This document shows, piece after piece, positions 24,859 through 33,172 of a DNA stretch of 64,000 bases. Source of the DNA: Xiheimicrobium sp052034585 (GTDB taxonomy: Bacteria > Myxococcota > Myxococcia > Myxococcales > Myxococcaceae); assembly GCA_052034585.1 (NCBI GenBank), contig JBPOIJ010000065.1, forward strand, positions 1 through 64,000, read 5' to 3'. Below the pieces are notes generated by a model. That model was not told where the DNA came from, made no database searches, and saw only the letters and a list, made by a program, of their open reading frames with translations. The position numbers and the translations under genes were made by a program. Position 1 is the stretch's first letter. Each line of letters starts with the position of its first letter.

Positions 24859-26161
24859 GGACGGCGCGATCGGCCTCGAGCTGAGCCTTCACCTTCTGCT
24901 CGTCCGCGAACTGCTTGGCCGCATGCGCGAAGCACTCTTCGATCGAGCCCTCGGTCTCGCCCAGCTTCTTGAAGGTCATCACGCCTCCCTGGACGTAGCC
25001 CGCCTTCGCGTCCGCCAGGAGCTCCTTGCCAAGGCCCACTTCGGCGCTGCCCTTCCAGTGGACGTGGGCGAGCGCCTTGCCGACACCCGCGAGGTCGCCT
25101 CGGAGCGCGCTGTTGGCCAAGGCGTCGGTCAGGGGCAGCTCCCCTTCCAGCTTCACCTTGCCCGTCGCCTGAACGCCGCCGACCCCAGTGATCTCGGCCT
25201 CGAGCTCTCCCACGAGCACCCACTCCGCCTTGGCGTTGCCCACCGCCACGAGGAGTTCCTTGGGATCCAGCTCGCCGCGCTTCACTCGCTCGAGGAGCTT
25301 GGGATCGACGTGGCGGCGCTTCTCCAGGCGAAGGTCCGTCTTGGTCTCGCCCTCGATGCCAGCCGTGTTGCGCGACATGGTGCCGGCGAGCTCGGTGCCA
25401 CCCAAGTTCAGGTTCGCGCGCCCCTCGGCGCCGATGCTGACCTTCACGGCCTCGATCAATTCGCCCTTCTCGAAGTCGATCCGGATCTCGCCCGCGCCGC
25501 CCGTCTCGGCGCCACCGTGAACGTTCACGCCCGCCGTCTTGTCGTGGTTGCCAGCCGAGAGCAGCGCGCTTCCGCGGGCGTCGATCCGCGCATCGACCAG
25601 CTTCTCCCGGTAGTGGTGCAGCCGCTCGACCGCGAACTTCGTCGTCCCTGTGAGGGTGTCAGCCGGAATGGTGAGGAAGTTCACTCCGATGTTCGCGTTG
25701 AGGGTCGCCGAGACCCCGAGCGTCGCCATCGCGTGCGCAATGTCAGCCGCCGCCTCGGGCGACTCGACGACGAACTTGGTGCCGGCGCCCACCCCGAGCG
25801 TCGCTCGGCGATGCGCATCGCCCGCCCCCAGCTGCGCGTTCGCGTTCGCGCTCACCTCGTAGCGGCCATCGGTGCGGCGCTCGATCTTGATCTTCCCTTC
25901 GGTGACCGCCGCGAAGCCCTTGCTCACCACCGCCTTGCAGCCGAACTCGACGCTCTGATCGTACCGAAGGCCCTTCGCGATGCCCGTCAACGTGTCGCGG
26001 CCGAGGGTGTTGTATTGACTGCCACCGATGGCGGCCTGCTCGGCGCGCTCGATCGTGTTGCGCTCGATGCTCGAGGTCGGCCCGGGCTTCGGCAACGGGA
26101 CCGGCTCTGGTTCGTAGGAGGCGAGGCGCGTCGGGGTCGTTTCGATTCGGTGATCGGACAT
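24842..26161 (-). CDS. Uncharacterised 439-residue protein
   Basis: Function not recognised. No signal peptide or membrane segment is visible. The N-terminus is a disordered, Pro-rich stretch (residues 10-32). The middle (about 70-300) is dominated by alternating hydrophilic/hydrophobic strands with many Gly, Ala and Thr, suggesting a large beta-sheet or toxin-like pore fold, and the last ~70 residues are helical and charged. The ATG at 26161 gives the reading used. It converges on the Tim44/TerB gene with a 17-base overlap. It could be a cargo or effector protein, but nothing in the sequence proves that. Confidence 0.65.
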   Translation of the reverse strand: MSDHRIETTPTRLASYEPEPVPLPKPGPTSSIERNTIERAEQAAIGGSQYNTLGRDTLTGIAKGLRYDQSVEFGCKAVVSKGFAAVTEGKIKIERRTDGRYEVSANANAQLGAGDAHRRATLGVGAGTKFVVESPEAAADIAHAMATLGVSATLNANIGVNFLTIPADTLTGTTKFAVERLHHYREKLVDARIDARGSALLSAGNHDKTAGVNVHGGAETGGAGEIRIDFEKGELIEAVKVSIGAEGRANLNLGGTELAGTMSRNTAGIEGETKTDLRLEKRRHVDPKLLERVKRGELDPKELLVAVGNAKAEWVLVGELEAEITGVGGVQATGKVKLEGELPLTDALANSALRGDLAGVGKALAHVHWKGSAEVGLGKELLADAKAGYVQGGVMTFKKLGETEGSIEECFAHAAKQFADEQKVKAQLEADRAVLNLQR

Positions 26162-26229
26162 GGTGGCTCCGGGGTTTCGAGTGGAGCCATCTCCTCATTC
26201 ACGCCGAGCACCTGGGCAAAGCGCCTGAT

Positions 26230-26646
26230 CTACTTGAGCGTGAGCTCCCCATCGAGCGAGACGATGTGCCAGGCGCCGGACTCGAAGTGCAGCACGGTGA
26301 ACTCACGCTCGGCGACTTCGATGCGAGCCCGATCGCCCTCGATCTCGACCGGTGCTTCGGTCGCCGCCCTGGCCCGGCTCAGCAGAACGGCGCTGCGGGG
26401 CTCGCTGAGAAAGTCGCGCTGCAGCCGCTCGGACGAGTACCTGCGACGGACCGAACCATCGAGGAGTGAGAGCGCGTGCGAGAAATCCTTTCGCTCCACC
26501 GCGACGACGAACTGAGCGAGGGCCGCGCGAACGGCGGCGACAGGGGCGACCGGCACCGCCTCCTGGCACGGACGGGGATCGGGCAGACGACCGGCCTCGG
26601 TGGGCACACAGCCAGCGAGCAGGAGCACGCCGACGACGCCCCTCAC
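26230..26646 (-). CDS. Small lipoprotein
   Basis: A 138-residue protein starting with GTG; signal MRGVVGVLLLAGCVP, lipobox L-L-A-G-C (Cys13). After a Pro-rich linker the fold looks like a small alpha/beta domain of the NTF2/DUF4440 type (A-A-L-A-Q-F-V-V-A-V-E-R-K-D-F, then S-L-L-D, and W-H-I-V-S-L-D). That assignment is tentative. The start overlaps the upstream small membrane-protein stop by 4 bases (GTGA), so the pair is one transcript. Confidence 0.7.
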   Translation of the reverse strand: MRGVVGVLLLAGCVPTEAGRLPDPRPCQEAVPVAPVAAVRAALAQFVVAVERKDFSHALSLLDGSVRRRYSSERLQRDFLSEPRSAVLLSRARAATEAPVEIEGDRARIEVAEREFTVLHFESGAWHIVSLDGELTLK

Positions 26647-26873
26647 TGAACCCCCGCATCGAAATTGCCGTACATCTTCGGGGCCACCAGCATTCGCTCG
26701 ACCCGCCGATCGAGCGGTGCCGTCACCCCATGAACGAACTGCGGAGCGACCTGCACCGGCGTCGTCGAGCCCGCGTCGACTGCAGCAGAGGCCGCCGATC
26801 GTTCCCAGAGCGCGGCCGCCAGCACCGTCGCCACGAACCCAAGCACTGCTCCAATCGCGACTGTTCGCGTCAT
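26643..26873 (-). CDS. Small membrane or exported protein
   Basis: A 76-residue protein with one N-terminal hydrophobic segment (residues 3-24: TRTVAIGAVLGFVATVLAAA) and a soluble tail without known motifs. The ATG at 26873 was chosen because it precedes the hydrophobic segment; an upstream extension would cross hutU's start region. It is coupled by a 4-base overlap to the following lipoprotein and divergent from hutU, 48 bases away. No function can be assigned. Confidence 0.6.
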   Translation of the reverse strand: MTRTVAIGAVLGFVATVLAAALWERSAASAAVDAGSTTPVQVAPQFVHGVTAPLDRRVERMLVAPKMYGNFDAGVQ

Positions 26874-26921
26874 CACTGGCACATTCCCTCGAAGGCGGGG
26901 GCGTGGTCTAGGGTGCTTTTC

Positions 26922-28586
26922 ATGATGAGTGGACCCCGTGAAGTTCGCGCGCCCCGCGGTGCGCAGTTGTCGTGCAAGGGCTGGGTGCAGGAAGCCGCCC
27001 TCCGCATGTTGATGAACAACCTCGACCCGGACGTCGCCGAGCGCCCACACGATCTCGTCGTCTATGGAGGCACCGGAAAGGCAGCACGTGACTGGCAGAG
27101 CTTCGATCGCATCGTGGCAGCCCTCCGGACGCTGGGCGACGACGAGACGCTGCTCGTTCAGTCAGGCAAGCCGGTGGGCATTCTGAAGAGCCACCCCGAC
27201 GCGCCACGGGTGCTGATCGCCAACTCGAACCTCGTCGGCAAGTGGGCGAACTGGGATCACTTCCGCGAGCTCGAGCGCCGCGGGCTGATGATGTACGGGC
27301 AGATGACTGCCGGCTCGTGGATCTACATCGGCACCCAAGGGATCCTGCAGGGCACCTACGAGACCTTCGCCCAGGCGGGACGAACGCACTTCGGCACCGA
27401 CACGCTCGCGGGGCGGGTCGTGCTCACCGGTGGACTTGGAGGCATGGGCGGCGCGCAGCCGCTCGCCTGCACGATGGCCGGCGGCGTCATGCTCGCGGTG
27501 GAGGTCGACCCGCAGCGGGCGCAGCGGCGCATCGAGACGAAGTACCTCGACGTGATCGCGAAGGATCTCGACGAGGCGCTCGCGCTGGTGGCTGACGCGA
27601 AGAGCCGGCGACTCGCGAAGTCGATCGGGGTCATCGGCAACTGCGCCGACGTGCTGCCGGAACTGGTGCGACGCGGGTTTCGGCCCGACCTCGTCACCGA
27701 TCAGACGAGCGCCCACGATCCCCTCGGCGGCTACGTGCCCAACGGCCTCAGCCTCGCCGAAGCCTCCGCGCTGCGCACCGCCAACCCGAAGGAGTACGTC
27801 GAGCGGGCCCACCGCGCGATGGCCGAGCACGTGCGCGCGATGCTCGCGTTCAAGGAAGCTGGCGCCCATGTCTTCGACTACGGCAACAACCTCCGCGCCG
27901 GAGCTCAGCTCGCGGGCGTCACCAACGCCTTCGACTTCCCCGGCTTCGTGCCCGCGTACATTCGGCCGATGTTCTGCCGAGGCGAGGGCCCGTTCCGCTG
28001 GGTGGCGCTCTCTGGAGATCCCGCCGACATCGCCGTCACCGATCGCGCGATGATCGAGCTGTTCCCCAAGAAGGAACACATGGTGCGCTGGCTCGAGTTG
28101 GCGGCGAAGAAGGTGCAGTTCCAGGGCCTCCCCGCGCGCATCTGCTGGCTCGGCTACGGAGAGCGCGAGAAGGCCGGTCTGTTGTTCAACGAGCTCGTTC
28201 GCACCGGGAAGGTGAAGGCGCCGATCGTCATCGGGCGCGATCACCTCGACTGTGGCTCGGTGGCATCGCCCAACCGCGAGACCGAGGCGATGAAGGACGG
28301 CACCGACGCAGTGGCCGACTGGCCGATCTTGAACGCGATGATCAACGCGGTGAACGGCGCCTCGTGGGTGTCGCTGCATCACGGTGGCGGCGTCGGCATC
28401 GGCTATTCCATTCACTCGGGCCAGGTGATCGTCGCCGACGGCACGGAGGCCGCGGCACGGCGCATCGAGCGCGTGCTCACCAGTGACCCGGCGATGGGGG
28501 TGCTCCGGCACGCCGACGCGGGCTACGAAGAGGCCATCAGCTGCGCGAAGGAGCGCGGGGTTCGAGTTCCGGGGCTGACTGCGTGA
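26922..28586 (+). CDS. hutU: Urocanate hydratase
   Basis: Adds water to urocanate to give 4-imidazolone-5-propionate, the second step of histidine degradation, using tightly bound NAD+ as electrophile. The 554-residue length is normal. Motifs include Y-G-G-T-G-K-A-A-R, L-V-Q-S-G-K-P-V-G, N-S-N-L-V, the NAD loop T-G-G-L-G-G-M-G-G-A-Q-P, D-Q-T-S-A-H-D-P, and the catalytic Cys in R-P-M-F-C-R-G-E-G. The start at 26922 (ATGATG) is chosen because homologous sequence begins there; the long upstream open frame is in another gene. Overlaps hutI by 4 bases. Histidine ammonia-lyase (hutH) is not in the window. Confidence 0.96.
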   Translation: MMSGPREVRAPRGAQLSCKGWVQEAALRMLMNNLDPDVAERPHDLVVYGGTGKAARDWQSFDRIVAALRTLGDDETLLVQSGKPVGILKSHPDAPRVLIANSNLVGKWANWDHFRELERRGLMMYGQMTAGSWIYIGTQGILQGTYETFAQAGRTHFGTDTLAGRVVLTGGLGGMGGAQPLACTMAGGVMLAVEVDPQRAQRRIETKYLDVIAKDLDEALALVADAKSRRLAKSIGVIGNCADVLPELVRRGFRPDLVTDQTSAHDPLGGYVPNGLSLAEASALRTANPKEYVERAHRAMAEHVRAMLAFKEAGAHVFDYGNNLRAGAQLAGVTNAFDFPGFVPAYIRPMFCRGEGPFRWVALSGDPADIAVTDRAMIELFPKKEHMVRWLELAAKKVQFQGLPARICWLGYGEREKAGLLFNELVRTGKVKAPIVIGRDHLDCGSVASPNRETEAMKDGTDAVADWPILNAMINAVNGASWVSLHHGGGVGIGYSIHSGQVIVADGTEAAARRIERVLTSDPAMGVLRHADAGYEEAISCAKERGVRVPGLTA

Positions 28587-29821
28587 TCGAGCTGCTGATT
28601 CGCAACGCGTCCGAGGTCGTCACCTGCGACGGCCCACTCGACGCACGCGCCGAAGAGACGCTCGATCGGCGGACTGGCCTGGTGATCGGAACCAAGGGCG
28701 GGAAGATCGCCTACCTTGGGCCCGAGGGGGACCTCCCAGCCGACGCCGTGCGCGCTGCGACGATCGTCGACGCGCAGGGTGGTTTCGTCGGCCCCGGCTT
28801 CGTCGACTGCCACACCCACGTCGTCTTCGCCGGCGATCGGAGTGACGAGTTCGAGCTGCGGTGTCAGGGGAAGAGCTACCTCGAGATCGCCGCCGCCGGG
28901 GGTGGGATCGCCAAGACGGTGGCGGCCACTCGCGCGGCGACGGAGGACGAGCTGGTGGAGTCGGCCAAGCCTCGCCTCCAACGCCTCCTCTCCCAGGGTG
29001 TCACCACCGCCGAGGTGAAGAGTGGCTACGGCCTCGACAGCCGCGCCGAGCTCGCGATGCTCAGAGCCATTCGCCGCCTCTCGAAGGAACAACCGATCGA
29101 GCTGGTCGCCACCTTCCTCGGGCTCCACGCAGTCCCTCCCGAGCTCAAGGAGCGCCGCGCCGAGTGGGTCGCACGGTGCATCGATGACCTGCTCCCCCAA
29201 GTCGCCGCCGAGCAGCTCGCCGCGTTCTGCGATGCCTTCATCGAGCAATCGGCCTTCACCCACGACGAGGCGCGCGCGCTCGCGGCCAAGGCGAAGGCGG
29301 CTGGGCTTCCGCTCCGACTCCACGTCGATCAGCTCACCGCGAACGGAGGAGCGCAGCTCGCGGCCGAGCTCGGCGCGGTGACGGCCGATCACCTGGAGCA
29401 GATCTCGCCCGAGGGGATCGCCGCGCTCCGTCAGGCGGGCACGATCGCGGTGTTGGCGCCGACCTCGACCCTCTTCGCGCGTGCCAAGCCTTATGCGCCG
29501 GGCCGGGCCCTCCGAGAAGCCGGCGTTCGCGTCGCGCTGTGCACGAACTGCAACCCGGGCTCCTCCAACTCCGAGAACGTCGCCCTCGCGCTCGGCTTGG
29601 GCTGCCTCGAGAACGGCCTCACTCCGGCAGAGGCCTACCTCGGCTTCACTCGCATCGGGGCCCTTGCCCTCAAGCGCCCGGATCTCGGGCGGCTCTTCAT
29701 CGGCGGACCGGCCGATCTCGCGATCTTCCGATGTGCGAGCTACCGCACCCTCCCCTACCACCTCGCGATGAACGAGGTCTGCGCCACCATCAAAGGCGGT
29801 CGAATCGTCGCGCGCGCCTGA
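28583..29821 (+). CDS. hutI: Imidazolonepropionase
   Basis: Hydrolyses imidazolonepropionate to N-formimino-L-glutamate, the third step of histidine degradation. A 412-residue amidohydrolase: metal-binding G-F-V-D-C-H-T-H-V-V-F-A-G, then L-G-L-H-A-V-P, a His in R-L-H-V-D-Q-L, G-A-V-T-A-D-H-L, and C-N-P-G-S-S near the end. It starts with GTG overlapping the hutU stop (GTGA), so the two are translated together. The gene ends 32 bases before the amidotransferase start. Confidence 0.95.
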   Translation: MIELLIRNASEVVTCDGPLDARAEETLDRRTGLVIGTKGGKIAYLGPEGDLPADAVRAATIVDAQGGFVGPGFVDCHTHVVFAGDRSDEFELRCQGKSYLEIAAAGGGIAKTVAATRAATEDELVESAKPRLQRLLSQGVTTAEVKSGYGLDSRAELAMLRAIRRLSKEQPIELVATFLGLHAVPPELKERRAEWVARCIDDLLPQVAAEQLAAFCDAFIEQSAFTHDEARALAAKAKAAGLPLRLHVDQLTANGGAQLAAELGAVTADHLEQISPEGIAALRQAGTIAVLAPTSTLFARAKPYAPGRALREAGVRVALCTNCNPGSSNSENVALALGLGCLENGLTPAEAYLGFTRIGALALKRPDLGRLFIGGPADLAIFRCASYRTLPYHLAMNEVCATIKGGRIVARA

Positions 29822-29853
29822 GCCTGTTATGAATGCCGTGGAGGCCGTCGACG

Positions 29854-30588
29854 ATGTGCCGGTTGTTCGCAGTTCGAGCTGATCGCCCCATTCGAGTGGG
29901 CCGTGCCTTCGACGCCCTCAAGCGCCAGGCGCGCGAACACAAGGACGGGTGGGGCATCGCGCGGTTCGACGTTCAGCCTCCGCACCTCGAGGTGAACGTC
30001 ACGGCCGCGCACCAATGCGAGCGGTTTCAGCAGCTCGGCGAAGAGCTCGCGACGACCTCGCTCCTCACTCACATTCGCCTGGCGTCAGTGGGCGACGTCA
30101 CCGAGCGAAACGCGCACCCCTTCTTTGCGCGCGGCTTCGCCTTCATGCACAACGGCACGGTGGCGAACTTCGGCAAGCACAAGGAGGCGATCCGCAGCCA
30201 CATCGCCCCCGAGCACCTCGCCCACATTCGCGGCGAGACCGACAGCGAGACCTGCTTCGCCCTCTTCCGAACGGTGCTCGACGCAGTGCCGCAGCCGGGC
30301 GTCGACGATCTGCAGCGCGCGCTCGCCCGGGTGATGACGACCGTCTCCTCGATCACCGACTCCGCCGAGACCAGATCGGCGATGAACTTCCTGGTGAGTG
30401 ACGGGCGACGAATGGTGGCGACCCGCCGCGGCCGAAGCCTCTTCGTCTCGTCCGAAGAGGGAGCGCGCTTCATCGCCAGCGAGCGCCTGTGGGACGACGG
30501 GGCGTGGCGCGAAGTGCCGGAAGACGGCGTCGTCGCGATCGACGAAGGGCTCGAGCTCAAGGTCAGCCGTCTCTCCGACTGGCAGTGA
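29854..30588 (+). CDS. Class II glutamine amidotransferase
   Basis: A 244-residue N-terminal-nucleophile amidotransferase of the YafJ/EgtC group. The ATG at 29854 places Cys at residue 2 (M-C-R-L-F-A-V), which becomes the N-terminal nucleophile once Met is removed; this fixes the start over an ATG at 29833. Other motifs are D-G-W-G-I-A, T-H-I-R-L-A-S-V-G, N-A-H-P-F and F-M-H-N-G-T-V. Glutaminase activity is expected, but no synthase domain is fused and no ergothioneine genes are nearby, so the acceptor is unknown. GGAGG lies upstream. It directly follows hutI and may be read through. Confidence 0.88.
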   Translation: MCRLFAVRADRPIRVGRAFDALKRQAREHKDGWGIARFDVQPPHLEVNVTAAHQCERFQQLGEELATTSLLTHIRLASVGDVTERNAHPFFARGFAFMHNGTVANFGKHKEAIRSHIAPEHLAHIRGETDSETCFALFRTVLDAVPQPGVDDLQRALARVMTTVSSITDSAETRSAMNFLVSDGRRMVATRRGRSLFVSSEEGARFIASERLWDDGAWREVPEDGVVAIDEGLELKVSRLSDWQ

Positions 30589-30736
30589 TCGAACGCGTCG
30601 GCGCAGTCGGTCGACAGGTTCGAGGTGACCGTCATGCCGTTGATGCTGACGCGCAGGTGGTGCAGGCCTTCTTTCGGCCGCGCGCCAAAGGCGAGAAGTG
30701 GTCGCGTGCATTCGACGACGAGCGTATTGCTGGTCC

Positions 30737-31615
30737 ATGCGCGTCGCCGAGCTCTCAGTGACTCACCACTTCGCGGATCTGCCCAAGCTGCGCATGCACT
30801 GGGTCGAGAAGGGCGCGGGACCGCTGGTGGTGCTGCTCCACGGGTTCCCAGAGATGTGGTGGTCCTGGCGGCAGCAAATCGACGCGCTGGCGAGCGCCGG
30901 GTTCCGGGTGATCGTGCCCGATCAGCGCGGCTATGGAGAGACCGACAAGCGAGGGCCGTACGATCTCGACACGCTCGCGAGCGACGTCAGGCACCTCGTC
31001 GAATCGCTCGGCGCCGAACGGCGGGTGAAGATCGTCGGCCATGACTGGGGCGGCGCAGTGGCCTGGCACCTCGCCTCGAAGCAGCCGGAGCTCGTCGAGC
31101 GGCTGGTGGTGCTCAACTGCCCGCACCCGGCGGTGATGCGTTCGGCGCTGTTGAGCGCGCGCTCCCTGCGGCAGCTGCGCAAGAGCTGGTACATGTTCTT
31201 CTTTCAGCTCCCCTTCCTCCCCGAGCTCCTGCTCACGCGGAACGACGCCGGCGAGCTGATGCGCACCTTCAAGGCCATGGCGGTGGATCGGAGCCACGTC
31301 ACCGAGGACGACGTGCGGCCCTTTCGAGACGCGATTCAACGGCCGGGAGCAGCCAGCGCGATGCTGGGGTGGTACCGCGCCGCGATTCGGAGTGGGCTCA
31401 CCGGTACCGCGCCGAGCTACCCACCCATCCTCTGTCCGACGACGCTCGTCTGGGGCAAGGAGGACAAGGCGCTCGACTTCGACGTCCTCGTTCCGGGCAC
31501 CGACGTGTTTGCACCCCGACTGCGGGTGGTTCCGATCGAGGGCGCGGGTCACTTCGTCCAGAGCGAACGACCCGCAGCGGTGAACGCCGCGCTCATTCGA
31601 GCGCTCACGGCGTGA
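30737..31615 (+). CDS. Alpha/beta hydrolase, epoxide hydrolase-like
   Basis: A 292-residue alpha/beta hydrolase. It carries H-G-F-P-E-M-W-W-S-W, D-Q-R-G-Y-G-E-T-D, and the nucleophile elbow G-H-D-W-G-G, with Asp rather than Ser. This combination is that of soluble epoxide hydrolases and haloalkane dehalogenases; H-G-F-P-E favours epoxide hydrolase. A helical cap lies at about residues 140-220, and the catalytic His sits in G-A-G-H-F-V-Q. No membrane or signal segment. The ATG at 30737 starts the homologous region. Convergent with menB; substrate unknown. Confidence 0.88.
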   Translation: MRVAELSVTHHFADLPKLRMHWVEKGAGPLVVLLHGFPEMWWSWRQQIDALASAGFRVIVPDQRGYGETDKRGPYDLDTLASDVRHLVESLGAERRVKIVGHDWGGAVAWHLASKQPELVERLVVLNCPHPAVMRSALLSARSLRQLRKSWYMFFFQLPFLPELLLTRNDAGELMRTFKAMAVDRSHVTEDDVRPFRDAIQRPGAASAMLGWYRAAIRSGLTGTAPSYPPILCPTTLVWGKEDKALDFDVLVPGTDVFAPRLRVVPIEGAGHFVQSERPAAVNAALIRALTA

Positions 31616-31691
31616 ACGAGCGGGGCGCGTGGCCGCGCGCGCACCTTCCCGAACACCGGCTTGAGATCGAAGGGCACCGGGATGAAACAGT

Positions 31692-31707
31692 CGCGACTTC
31701 GGTCGTG
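31692..31707 (-). terminator. UUCG-type hairpin between convergent genes
   Basis: CGCGAC-TTCG-GTCGTG forms a 6-bp stem (one G-T wobble) with a TTCG tetraloop on the plus strand, 11 bases after the menB stop. On the minus strand it is followed by ACTGTTTC, a weak T-run, so it may end the menB transcript; the case is not strong. Confidence 0.3.
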
Positions 31708-31717
31708 GTCTTCACGA

Positions 31718-32614
31718 TCAATACGTCCACGGGAACTTCTTGAAGTTGCGCTTGCGCTTCTGGACGAAGGCGTCGCGTCCCTCGGCCGCCTCTTCCGTGC
31801 CGTAGGCGAGCCGCGTCGCCTCTCCCGCGAACAGCTGCTGCCCCACCAACCCATCGTCAGGCAGGTTGAAGCCGTACTTGAGCATCTTGATGGCAGTCGG
31901 GCTCTTGGTGTTGATCTCGGCGGCCCACTCGAGCGCGGCGTCTTCGAGCTGCGCGTGCGGCACCACCAGGTTCACCATGCCCATCTGGAACGCCTCGTCG
32001 GCGGAGTAGTTCTTTCCGACGAAGAAGATCTCCCGCGCGCGCTTCTGGCCAATCTGCCGCGCGAGCAGCGCCGAGCCGTAGCCGGAGTCGAAGCTCGCCA
32101 CGTCAGGATCGGTCTGCTTGAAGACCGCGTGTTCCTTGCTCGCGATCGTCATGTCGCAGACGACGTGGAGGCTGTGTCCTCCTCCGACGGCCCACCCGGG
32201 AACCACCGCGATCACCACCTTCGGCAAGAAGCGGATCTGCCGCTGCACCTCGAGGATGTGGAGCCGCCCCAGGCCCGCGGGATCGAGCGCGGCGTCACCG
32301 GGCTCGTATTGGTAGCCGTCCTTGCCGCGGATCCGTTGATCGCCGCCGGAGCAGAACGCCCAGCCTCCGTCCTTCTTCGAGGGCCCGTTTCCAGTGAGGA
32401 GCACCACCCCCACGTCCGTCATGAAGCGCGTCGCTTCGAGGGCGCGGAAGAGCTCGTCGACGGTGCGCGGACGAAACGCGTTGCGCACCTCGGGCCGATT
32501 GAACGCGATGCGCACGGTGCCGCCGTCGACCGCGCGGTGAAAGGTGAGATCCTTGAAGTCGTGACCGGGCACGGCACGCCACTTCGTCGGGTTGAAGATC
32601 GCCGAGACGCTCAT
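31718..32614 (-). CDS. menB: 1,4-dihydroxy-2-naphthoyl-CoA synthase
   Basis: Dieckmann-type ring closure of O-succinylbenzoyl-CoA in menaquinone biosynthesis. The 298-residue crotonase has the MenB-specific opening F-N-P-T-K-W-R-A-V-P-G, N-R-P-E-V-R-N-A-F-R-P, the bicarbonate/substrate region F-C-S-G-G-D-Q-R-I-R-G-K-D-G-Y, and G-W-A-V-G-G-G-H-S-L-H. Typical Asp is in D-P-D-V-A-S-F-D-S-G-Y-G-S-A. The ATG at 32614 begins the conserved part; no ribosome-binding site is obvious. It is the last gene of the minus-strand block after tsaE; other men genes are elsewhere. Confidence 0.93.
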   Translation of the reverse strand: MSVSAIFNPTKWRAVPGHDFKDLTFHRAVDGGTVRIAFNRPEVRNAFRPRTVDELFRALEATRFMTDVGVVLLTGNGPSKKDGGWAFCSGGDQRIRGKDGYQYEPGDAALDPAGLGRLHILEVQRQIRFLPKVVIAVVPGWAVGGGHSLHVVCDMTIASKEHAVFKQTDPDVASFDSGYGSALLARQIGQKRAREIFFVGKNYSADEAFQMGMVNLVVPHAQLEDAALEWAAEINTKSPTAIKMLKYGFNLPDDGLVGQQLFAGEATRLAYGTEEAAEGRDAFVQKRKRNFKKFPWTY

Positions 32615-32671
32615 GCGCAGGCGCCATAGCACGTGGCTGGCTGCCGTCCGTCGAGAGGATCATCCCTCGAA

Positions 32672-33172
32672 TCAACCGAGCTCGACGCTCGTGCGAGCCA
32701 GCCAGCGTTCGACCAACCCTCGCGACTGAGTGCCGGTCGCACGCACCACGAGCGTTCGGAGCTCGGGCGCGGGGACCTCGATTCGCACCACCAGCGCATC
32801 CTCGGGGATGGCGCCAGGCACCTGTGACGCCCACTCGACGAGCATCGCCCCGTCGGACTCGAGGAGATCGAAGTAGCCGGTCGAGAAGAGCTCCTCTTCG
32901 CTGCGGAGCCGGTAGAGATCGGCGTGATGGAGCGGAATGCGCCCCTCGTAGCTCTGCACGATCGAGTAGGTGGGGCTCGAGACGTCGTCGAGGGGAACGC
33001 CGAGGCCCTGCGCGACGCCTCGCGACAAGAGCGTCTTGCCCGCGCCGAGCTGGCCGTCGAGGCCGACGAAGTCGCGCGGGAGAAGCACTCGGCCAAGCGC
33101 CACGCCGAGCGCGAAGGTCTCGTCTGGCGACGCGGAGGTGACGGTCCGAATCAGCGGTTCCAGCGAGTCCAC
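32672..33172 (-). CDS. tsaE: tRNA threonylcarbamoyladenosine biosynthesis ATPase TsaE
   Basis: ATPase of the TsaB-TsaD-TsaE complex that makes the t6A37 modification in ANN-decoding tRNAs. The 166-residue protein has the P-loop G-Q-L-G-A-G-K-T-L-L-S-R-G, then S-S-P-T-Y-S-I-V, the H-A-D-L-Y-R-L segment and L-V-E-W-A. The GTG at 33172 has GGAG 4 bases before it and overlaps nnr by 22 bases. That start is shorter than the long open frame and matches the family length. Upstream nnr and pdxJ are in the same transcript. Confidence 0.92.
   Translation of the reverse strand: MDSLEPLIRTVTSASPDETFALGVALGRVLLPRDFVGLDGQLGAGKTLLSRGVAQGLGVPLDDVSSPTYSIVQSYEGRIPLHHADLYRLRSEEELFSTGYFDLLESDGAMLVEWASQVPGAIPEDALVVRIEVPAPELRTLVVRATGTQSRGLVERWLARTSVELG

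Noticed and set aside
26466..26921. N-terminal extension of hutU
   Set aside because: It overlaps two minus-strand genes and lacks family similarity; the conserved hutU start is at 26922.
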